Origin: Acidimicrobiales bacterium
Lineage (GTDB): Bacteria; Actinomycetota; Acidimicrobiia; Acidimicrobiales; Palsa-688
NCBI GenBank assembly: GCA_030039575.1
Contig: JASHVH010000059.1
Span: forward strand, 1 to 5,480
Reading direction: 5' to 3'
Length of the DNA: 5,480 bases
How positions within the stretch are numbered: position 1 is the first letter of the stretch; each line of letters starts with the position of its first letter. Shown here piece after piece: positions 1 through 4,853 of this stretch. Position numbers and translations under genes: made by a program. The notes below the pieces were generated by a model. It was given only the letters and a program-made list of their open reading frames with translations. It was not told where the DNA came from and made no database searches.

Positions 1-1086
1 GAACGGCCAAGAAAATACGTGGAGGTACAACCGGTCGCCTTTCATCGTGTAACGGCAGTCCGGTGGTGGCGAGAACGGAGCCGGGCCGCAACCATAGACC
101 GCAGAGCCGTGAAGCCTCATCCACTTACCGATCTGGCGCAGCGTGGCTAGCGCCCTTTCGTCGAACTCGCCGCGGCCCGTGGGGCCGACATTGAGCAGGA
201 GGTTGCCATCCTTGGACACGCCGTCGACGAGCATGCGCACTAGGAGGTCCGGGGTTTTCCACTCGAAGTTGTCACGGTCGTAGCCCCAGCTCCCGTTCAA
301 CGTCTGGCACGCTTCCCATAAGCCCGCTCCCTCCTTCACCACCATGGGGGCGAACGGCTGGTACTGCTCAGGCGTGGAGACGTCGCCCTGCCCCGGAAGG
401 TCGAGGCGGTCGTTGACCACTATGTCCGGCTGGAGCTGGCGCACCAGCGCCAGCAGTTCCTCCGAACCCCACTCCTCCCGGCCTTTGTTCCCCCAGATTT
501 CCGGGCGCCGCTCCCGCGGGTAAGAGAAATCGAACCAAAGGTAATCGACCTTCCCGAACTTCGTCAGCAACTCCCTCACTTGCCCATGCAGGTAGTGGCG
601 GTACTTGGCGACGTCCCGGCCGGAGTTTTGGGTTTTGAACTCTTGGTCGTCACGCTGAGGGTGGTACCCGTCTACCGGGAAGTCGGGATGGTGCCAGTCC
701 AGGAGCGAATGATAGAAGCCCACCCGGAGGCCTTCAGCGCGGAAGGCGTCGACCATAGGCGCCAGCAGATCTCTCCCGGCCGGGGTCTTCGTCGCCTTGT
801 AGTCAGTGTACTGGGAGTCCCACAGGCAGAAACCGTCGTGGTGCTTGGTCGTGACCACGAAGTACCGCATCCCCGCGTTGGCGGCCTCCCGGGCCCAGAA
901 GGCAGGGTCGTAGAGGTCGGGGTCGAAATGCTCGAAGTACACGTCGTAGTCCTCGTCGCGGATGCGCTCACGGTTCTTCACCCATTCGTGGCGAGCGGCC
1001 ACAGAGTAGAGGCCCCAGTGGATGAACATCCCGAGGCGCGCTTCGTACAGCCACCGCAGATGGCCCGCCACCCGTTCTCTCGTCAC
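1..1086 (-). CDS. Alpha-L-fucosidase, glycoside hydrolase family 29 (partial, C-terminus outside window)
   Basis: Hydrolyses terminal alpha-L-fucosyl residues by a retaining mechanism. 362 codons are visible and the frame is still open at base 1. Seen: the family's opening motif FIHWGLYS (His23-Trp24-Gly25), TTKHHDGFCLWDS (His82-His83), YHSLLDWHHPDF, the nucleophile segment LWFDFSYP (Asp186), NDRLDLPG, GDVSTPEQY (Glu240, a candidate acid/base), SWGY (266-269) and LLLNVGPTGRGEF (NVGP 299-302). It breaks off in LYLHVFSWP, where the C-terminal beta domain normally starts, so perhaps 60-130 residues are missing. The GTG start at 1086 is chosen because AAAGGA (1096-1101) lies 9 bases upstream; an in-frame GTG at 1104 has no such site. 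The catalytic domain begins almost at residue 1 with no signal peptide, so a cytoplasmic enzyme is inferred. It follows the MalG-type permease by 41 bases and is probably the fourth gene of that operon. Family assignment is firm; linkage and substrate preference cannot be read from it. Confidence 0.95.
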   Translation of the reverse strand, partial: MTRERVAGHLRWLYEARLGMFIHWGLYSVAARHEWVKNRERIRDEDYDVYFEHFDPDLYDPAFWAREAANAGMRYFVVTTKHHDGFCLWDSQYTDYKATKTPAGRDLLAPMVDAFRAEGLRVGFYHSLLDWHHPDFPVDGYHPQRDDQEFKTQNSGRDVAKYRHYLHGQVRELLTKFGKVDYLWFDFSYPRERRPEIWGNKGREEWGSEELLALVRQLQPDIVVNDRLDLPGQGDVSTPEQYQPFAPMVVKEGAGLWEACQTLNGSWGYDRDNFEWKTPDLLVRMLVDGVSKDGNLLLNVGPTGRGEFDERALATLRQIGKWMRLHGSAVYGCGPAPFSPPPDCRYTMKGDRLYLHVFSWPF

Positions 1087-1127
1087 CGTCGACTGTCCTT
1101 TCACCGTCGTTTCAGGCCACTTTGGCT

Positions 1128-2030
1128 TTAGCGCCCACCGAACCCGGAGAAGGCGAGCCCCTTCACCAGGTATTTCTGCAGGATGATGACCAGGATGATC
1201 GCGGGCAGCACTGTCATTACGCACCCAGCCATCATGTAGCTCCAATAACCGCCATATTGGGTCTGGAACTCCGACAGGCCGAGGTTGAGCGTGTACAGGT
1301 TCGGGCTCTGCGTCACGATGAGAGGCCACAGGAAGTCGCCCCAAAAGGCGACGAACGTGAACACCGCCAGCACGGCCACTCCAGCCCGCACCAGCGGGAG
1401 CATGATTCGCGAGAAGATCCAGAACTCCGAAGCACCGTCCATACGGGCCGAGTCGCGTAGCTCCTCGGGGAGCGTCCGGAAGAACTGGCGCATGAAAAAC
1501 GTCCCGAAGGCGCTGAACGATACAGGGAAGATCAGGCCAAAGTACGTGTTGTAGATGTGCAGCTTGGTGGCCAACAAGAACAGCGGGATGACCGTCACCG
1601 CCGCGGGCACGAGAAGCGTGGCCACGTAAATGGCGAAAAGCTTCTCCCGCCCCCAGAACTTCAGCCTGGCAAATGCGTAGCCACCAGTCGTAGAGGCCAC
1701 CAGCACTACCCCGGTAACGCCGAAAGAGTAGATGAGGCTGTTGACCATGTACTGGCCGAACGGGAAGAAGTCCCACGCCTGGGAGAAGTTGCTCCACGTC
1801 AGGCTGTAGCCGAAGAAGAAGTTGTTGGTGAGGCTGTTGTCCTCGGGCTTCAATGCCGTCGCCAGCATCCACAGGAAGGGGAAGAGGCACAGGAAGGCGG
1901 CGATGTAGAGCACTACATTGAGGACAACTGCCCCCAACCGGCGCGTGGCCCGAGGCCGGCTCGAGGACGACGCCCGGCCTACTATCGCCATGTCAGCGGA
2001 GGGAGAGAAAATGGCGGCGTCAGCGCTCAT
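1128..2030 (-). CDS. Carbohydrate ABC transporter permease, MalG type (CUT1 family)
   Basis: One of the two membrane subunits of a binding-protein-dependent sugar importer. The protein has 300 residues, usual for MalG-type permeases. A basic, serine-rich N-terminal tail (about 1-31) precedes the first membrane helix (about 33-57); then come a short extracellular segment with KPEDNSL and further hydrophobic helices at roughly 93-120, 129-155, 161-178, 207-230 and 262-284. The cytoplasmic EAA loop that docks the ATPase is EELRDSARMDGA (189-200), followed by FSRIMLPLVRAG. The end QKYLVKGLAFSGFGGR is characteristic of the family. The ATG at 2030 overlaps the preceding permease stop in an 11-base ATGAGCGCTGA, with GAGG about 10 bases upstream inside that gene, so translational coupling is likely. 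A second in-frame ATG at 1991 lacks a purine-rich site. Transported sugar is not readable from the sequence; the fucosidase downstream suggests a fucoside. Confidence 0.95.
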   Translation of the reverse strand: MSADAAIFSPSADMAIVGRASSSSRPRATRRLGAVVLNVVLYIAAFLCLFPFLWMLATALKPEDNSLTNNFFFGYSLTWSNFSQAWDFFPFGQYMVNSLIYSFGVTGVVLVASTTGGYAFARLKFWGREKLFAIYVATLLVPAAVTVIPLFLLATKLHIYNTYFGLIFPVSFSAFGTFFMRQFFRTLPEELRDSARMDGASEFWIFSRIMLPLVRAGVAVLAVFTFVAFWGDFLWPLIVTQSPNLYTLNLGLSEFQTQYGGYWSYMMAGCVMTVLPAIILVIILQKYLVKGLAFSGFGGR

Positions 2031-2994
2031 AGAACACGAACCTCTTCTGTAGCCAGAACATAACCGCGGTCACGATCAAGATCATGATGGCGAGCAAGAC
2101 GGCTATCGAAGAGCCGTAGCCGAGCCGCAGGTAGCGGAACGCCTCGTCGTAAAGGTCGAGCACCATCGTGGTCGAGGCATTGCCGGGCCCTCCACCCGTC
2201 AGCACGTACGCCTGCACGAACACTTGGAAAGACGTGATCAGCGTCAAGAGAGTGCCGAAGAAGATCAGAGGTGACAAGAGGGGGATGGTGACCGAGAAGA
2301 AACGCCGGAGAGGGCTGGCGCCGTCCACCGCCGCCGCGTCGTGCAGCGAGTCGGGGATATTGGTCATGCCGGCGATGAACAAGATCATGTTGTAGCCGAA
2401 ACCGAGCCACAGGGACATGAAAATGATCGACGGCATAGCCCATGGCCCGGAGGTCAGCCAGGGGACGGCCGGGATCCCGACGGCCCCGAGCGCCGCATTG
2501 ATGATCCCGCCCTGGTTGTACATCAACGACCAGACCAGCGAACTGGCGACCAGCGGCGTTACCACCGGTATGAAGAAAACGACCCGCAGGAACGCTTTGC
2601 CCTTTACCGCCTTGACCCTGGGGCTGAGAGCGGCGGCAAGGGCCAGCGACACGATGAGGTTGAGCGTCGTGTACACCCCCACGAAGTACAACGTGTTCAG
2701 GACTATTCGCCAGAAGCCGTAGCTCGAGAGGGCGGTGCTGAAATTGCCGAGGCCGACGAACTTCGTCCGCCCTCCTGTCAACGGCCAGTTGAAAAGCGCG
2801 ATGTAAACGGACAGGACAACGGGGACGAGCGTGAACAGCGCGAAGCCGGCCATGTTGAACGATAGGAACCCGACCGCGCTGCGAGAATCGCGGTCGAACC
2901 GGGCGCGCCGGCCGGCCGCCGCCCTTCCGCCCGTGTACCTGGGGCGGGTAGCGGCGGCTTGGCCGGCAGTGGAGCTGGCGGCAGTCGCCGTCAT
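2020..2994 (-). CDS. Carbohydrate ABC transporter permease, MalF/UgpA type (CUT1 family)
   Basis: The partner membrane subunit of the MalG-type protein encoded just downstream. The 324 residues begin with an Ala/Arg-rich cytoplasmic tail (1-39), then helix 1 (about 41-69, ending ALFNW), further helices around 94-123, 136-157, 187-210, 236-262 and 295-318, and the EAA loop DSLHDAAAVDGASP (215-228) followed by FFSVTIPLLSP. The segment TGGGPGNASTTMVLDLYDEAF (about 266-286) and the terminal LQKRFVFYER are typical of the family. The ATG at 2994 is the only plausible start before Met48. Its nearest Shine-Dalgarno-like AGGG sits only 2 bases upstream, which is tight, so translation may lean on reinitiation after the binding-protein stop 33 bases upstream. 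It overlaps the next permease gene by 11 bases. No ATPase gene is adjacent, so a shared MsiK/MsmK-type ATPase elsewhere is inferred. Confidence 0.95.
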   Translation of the reverse strand: MTATAASSTAGQAAATRPRYTGGRAAAGRRARFDRDSRSAVGFLSFNMAGFALFTLVPVVLSVYIALFNWPLTGGRTKFVGLGNFSTALSSYGFWRIVLNTLYFVGVYTTLNLIVSLALAAALSPRVKAVKGKAFLRVVFFIPVVTPLVASSLVWSLMYNQGGIINAALGAVGIPAVPWLTSGPWAMPSIIFMSLWLGFGYNMILFIAGMTNIPDSLHDAAAVDGASPLRRFFSVTIPLLSPLIFFGTLLTLITSFQVFVQAYVLTGGGPGNASTTMVLDLYDEAFRYLRLGYGSSIAVLLAIMILIVTAVMFWLQKRFVFYER

Positions 2995-3027
2995 TTCCCT
3001 CGGTGCTCGCCGGTCACGGCTAAGCGG

Positions 3028-4326
3028 TCACCCACCGAGGAGCGAGGACAGGTTGCCTGGCGCGATGCCGGTGCCCGAGCCTGACGAGGCCTGCACCTCG
3101 GTCGCGAACTTCGCCGCGCTGATCGAGCCGTTCAATACCAATGGCTCGTACTTGGTGAGGGCCGTCTGGAAGGCCGTCCAGTTCGTGGTCACTTCCTGGG
3201 GTTGAGCCTTGGCCAGCGCCGTTTCCATCACTTGGCCGGCATTCCCACCGGCGAACTTGGTCCAGAGGTCGTCATCGGCCAACCAGGCCGGGAACGCTCG
3301 TCCCCGAGCTCCGGCGTACGCCAGGGCCTGCTGGTTCACCAGGACGGTTAGGGCCTTCCACGCCGCAGTCGGGTCGCTGCAGTCCTTGGTGATACCGAAG
3401 CCGGAACCCTCGTTGTACGTGTGCATGCCAGAGGCGGTGGAGGGGAACTCCACCCAACCCACGGGGAAATTGGACAGGCCCTTGAAGTCGATAAGGGACC
3501 AAGGCCCGTTGACTTCCATGGCCACTTTGCCGCTGTCGAACTCTTCCGTCGCCCAGTTCGGGGCCTCGGAGAAAGCCGGCGTGACGTGGTCCTGGTAATC
3601 AAGTGCCGCTTGGAGCTGCACGCCTTTCTCGAACGTCGGGTTGGTGAGGTTGAACTTGCCTCCCTGGACGTAGGCGTCAGGCGTGCCTGTGAGGTTGTAG
3701 GCCAGCTCGAGGCTGACCGCGGGCAGGTAGCCGTACGTACCGCCCCCGGTCAACGCCTTGGCGTCGCTCAGGAACTGCGACCAGGTCCAACCGTCCTGCG
3801 GAAGCGCAAGGTGCTTCTGCTTGAACAGGTTCTCGTTGTAGGCGATCACCACCGGCCCGAAGTCGTACGGGAGCGCCAGGAGGTTGCCGTTGTCCGAGAG
3901 TTCCCGGATCATCGTGGTCTCGAAAGGCTTAAGGCTGTAGTGGTACTTCTGTATGAAAGAATTGAGCGGCATGAACAGGCTCCCGTCGGCACCGACGTAG
4001 CCGTACTGGAGCCCGGCCAGGCAGGGCATCGAGTGTGTCGAGGCCTCTATCGGCAGTTTGGACCAGAAGTCGGTGAAGCTGGTGGTGACGAGAGACACGT
4101 GCAAATTGGGGTAAACCTGGGTGACCAAGCTGGCGTTGTGCTGCCAAACCGCGGTCTCGCCAGGGCTGCCGGTCCAGAAAAACCAAGTTAAATTGGAGGT
4201 GGAAGAGCTAGCCCAGCTCGGAGTGGCAGTGGCGACGGAGCCGGCCAGCGCCACTGTCATGGCTACACCGGTGGCTACCGCCGGGTGCCGGCGCGCATTA
4301 TCGGACTTCTTTGACAACAATCTCAC
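3028..4326 (-). CDS. Extracellular sugar-binding protein of an ABC importer (SBP family 1)
   Basis: Captures the substrate outside the membrane and delivers it to the two permeases downstream. 432 residues, normal for this family. Residues 1-39 look like a signal peptide: basic KKSDNARRH, hydrophobic VATGVAMTVALAGSVATA, and a likely cut in SWA|SS. There is no cysteine there, hence no lipobox; the only cysteines are Cys102 and Cys316. The mature part opens with the aromatic LTWFFWTGSPGE (46-57). Family hallmarks follow: LPYDFGPVVIAYNENLF (152-168), GWTWSQFLSDAKALT (179-193), EEFDSGKVAMEVNGPWSLIDF (261-281) and GSGFGITKDCSDPTAAWKAL (307-326). The GTG start at 4326 has a near-perfect GGGAGGAG five bases upstream. 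It is the first gene of the transport operon, 33 bases before the MalF-type gene. Family is certain; the ligand is inferred only from the neighbouring fucosidase. Confidence 0.94.
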   Translation of the reverse strand: MRLLSKKSDNARRHPAVATGVAMTVALAGSVATATPSWASSSTSNLTWFFWTGSPGETAVWQHNASLVTQVYPNLHVSLVTTSFTDFWSKLPIEASTHSMPCLAGLQYGYVGADGSLFMPLNSFIQKYHYSLKPFETTMIRELSDNGNLLALPYDFGPVVIAYNENLFKQKHLALPQDGWTWSQFLSDAKALTGGGTYGYLPAVSLELAYNLTGTPDAYVQGGKFNLTNPTFEKGVQLQAALDYQDHVTPAFSEAPNWATEEFDSGKVAMEVNGPWSLIDFKGLSNFPVGWVEFPSTASGMHTYNEGSGFGITKDCSDPTAAWKALTVLVNQQALAYAGARGRAFPAWLADDDLWTKFAGGNAGQVMETALAKAQPQEVTTNWTAFQTALTKYEPLVLNGSISAAKFATEVQASSGSGTGIAPGNLSSLLGG

Positions 4327-4331
4327 GGGAT

Positions 4332-4339
4332 CTCCTCCC
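4332..4339 (-). promoter_or_regulatory. Strong ribosome binding site of the binding-protein gene
   Basis: On the minus strand this reads GGGAGGAG, followed by the five bases ATCCC and then GTG. It is the best Shine-Dalgarno match in the window and fixes the GTG at 4326 as the start. It is much stronger than the sites of the two permease genes, which fits the usual need for more binding protein than permease. Confidence 0.85.
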
Positions 4340-4499
4340 TCTTATGTTTAAGGCATTCGATCGAGCCGTTGAAGGTCCTCTGGGTTCATTCGTATAACTC
4401 GGGGCAAAAATGAAACGGCCCGGGCGCTAGACGCCAAACAGAGCACGCCGTTGGCCACTTCTCGCCGGCATCGCCGTTCCGCCTTCGCCGTAATGAAGC

Positions 4500-4509
4500 C
4501 TGGCGCCAG
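4500..4509. repeat. 10-base perfect palindrome CTGGCGCCAG
   Basis: A perfect palindrome whose core TGGCGCCA recurs at 4549-4556, 48 bases away centre to centre. It could be a protein-binding site or part of leader RNA structure. GGCGCCA also occurs elsewhere in this GC-rich window, including inside the fucosidase gene near 753, so chance is a serious alternative. Confidence 0.35.
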
Positions 4510-4539
4510 CCAATGGTCAGGGGCACCTTTAGCAGGCCC

Positions 4540-4554
4540 GCGCCACGGTGGCGC
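4540..4554. repeat. 15-base palindrome with 7-base arms (GCGCCAC-G-GTGGCGC)
   Basis: The arms are perfect inverted repeats around one central base. As RNA it would fold as a 5-base GCGCC/GGCGC stem with a 5-base loop. It overlaps a TGGCGCCA palindrome (4549-4556). No run of T follows on either strand, so it does not look like an intrinsic terminator. It sits in the leader of the transport operon. Confidence 0.45.
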
Positions 4555-4574
4555 CAAGCTGCACGACCCCCCTG

Positions 4575-4636
4575 AGCGGTCCTCGCCGGCCAACCAAGAC
4601 AGAAAGGGTGGCCGAACTTTAGAACATCCGACCGCT
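4575..4636 (-). repeat. Nested inverted repeats, possible leader RNA stem-loop
   Basis: An outer pair, AGCGGTC (4575-4581) and GACCGCT (4630-4636), encloses an inner pair, CGGCCA (4587-4592) and TGGCCG (4609-4614). The inner stem can extend by CC (4594-4595) with GG (4607-4608) past a bulged A, closing an 11-base loop. In the minus-strand transcript this gives a two-tier stem with an asymmetric internal loop (15 and 5 bases). It was found by eye; no folding energy was calculated, and no known riboswitch motif is recognised. Confidence 0.4.
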
Positions 4637-4688
4637 GAGCACTTCTGGTAACCCGCCTCGTCACATCTCGCGGACCTCCCCTCTGCCC

Positions 4689-4704
4689 GAGAAAACGTTA
4701 CCTG
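4689..4704. promoter_or_regulatory. Probable LacI-family operator
   Basis: The 16 bases centred on the CG at 4696-4697 read CAGGTAACGTTTTCTC on the minus strand. Each half begins with AG at the second and third bases and meets at AAC|GTT, giving an imperfect palindrome with the central CpG typical of LacI-family operators. It would cover roughly +3 to +19 of the transcript from the TATAGT box next to it, a position suited to blocking initiation. CUT1 sugar operons are often controlled this way. No regulator gene is in the window, so the assignment rests on sequence and position. Confidence 0.5.
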
Positions 4705-4713
4705 AGAGCTTTT

Positions 4714-4744
4714 ACTATACCGGATCGCCGCACGGGCACTACAA
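4714..4744 (-). promoter_or_regulatory. Probable promoter of the transport/fucosidase operon
   Basis: The -10 box is TATAGT (4714-4719), a 5 of 6 match to TATAAT. The best -35 is TTGTAG (4739-4744), matching only TTG of the consensus at a long 19-base spacing, so the promoter would be weak or need help. The expected start is near 4707, immediately before the LacI-like operator. It is the best -10 element found upstream of the binding-protein gene. Confidence 0.45.
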
Positions 4745-4762
4745 GCCATCGACGAGGCGAAC

Positions 4763-4776
4763 GCCGGTTTCCCGGC
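4763..4776 (-). terminator. Small GAAA-loop hairpin downstream of the serine hydrolase
   Basis: On the minus strand the sequence GCCGG-GAAA-CCGGC can form a 5-base-pair stem with a stable GNRA-type tetraloop. It lies about 80 bases after the stop of the serine hydrolase and upstream of the operon promoter, where a terminator is expected. The bases after it are GTTCGCC, not a T run, so intrinsic termination is doubtful. Confidence 0.25.
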
Positions 4777-4800
4777 TGCGACCGCGGTCGATTTTCCCGG
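4768..4800. repeat. 12-base perfect palindrome flanked by 8-base direct repeats
   Basis: CGACCGCGGTCG (4779-4790) is a perfect palindrome. It lies between two copies of TTTCCCGG (4768-4775 and 4793-4800), 3 bases from one and 2 from the other. The left repeat also forms the loop and one arm of the hairpin at 4763-4776. The arrangement could be a regulator site behind the operon promoter or a structural element after the serine hydrolase. A 12-base palindrome alone is expected about once by chance in a window of this size. Confidence 0.4.
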
Positions 4801-4853
4801 TCATAACTTGATGCGGCGCCACCCCTGCCGCCAAATAGTGGTGCTGTGGCCCC

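Larger units (their letters stand above)
4327..4706 (-). other. Long 5' leader / intergenic region upstream of the transport operon
   Basis: About 380 non-coding bases lie between the proposed transcription start (near 4707) and the binding-protein start codon. I see no convincing gene. The one long open frame on the same strand (4348-4749) would start upstream of the promoter, has no ribosome site and has a composition unlike a protein. The region contains several inverted repeats, listed separately, and a TATACG-like hexamer near 4392-4397 with no good -35, so a second promoter closer to the gene is possible but weakly supported. Confidence 0.5.

Noticed and set aside
1087..1127. Possible terminator or promoter between the MalG-type permease and the fucosidase
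   Set aside because: The 41-base gap has no hairpin with a T run and no promoter-like hexamers; it holds only the fucosidase ribosome site.
580..1131. 183-codon plus-strand open frame opposite the fucosidase
   Set aside because: It is antisense to clear GH29 motifs, has a biased Val/Arg/Pro composition and no domain.
1557..2865. Plus-strand open frames of 168 and 174 codons (1557-2063 and 2341-2865)
   Set aside because: Both are antisense shadows of the permease genes, with highly charged, repetitive Arg/Glu/Gln composition.
3421..4191. 256-codon plus-strand open frame opposite the binding-protein gene
   Set aside because: It is rich in Arg, Val, Gly and Glu, has no recognisable family motif and lies wholly antisense to a well-supported gene. 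Such frames are common opposite genes in GC-rich DNA.
4348..4389. 13-codon frame (MNPEDLQRLDRMP) ending 21 bases before the binding-protein start, considered as a leader peptide
   Set aside because: There is no good Shine-Dalgarno site, no run of regulatory codons and no attenuator-like structure following it.
4385..4414. TTCATT/AATGAA inverted repeat near the binding-protein start, considered as an operator
   Set aside because: The 6-base arms are 18 bases apart with no further symmetry, which is easily chance.
4348..4749. 133-codon minus-strand open frame in the intergenic region
   Set aside because: It would begin upstream of the likely promoter, has no ribosome site, and its composition is Arg/Ser/Ala/Cys-rich without motifs. 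It crosses the operator and palindromes, so it looks non-coding.
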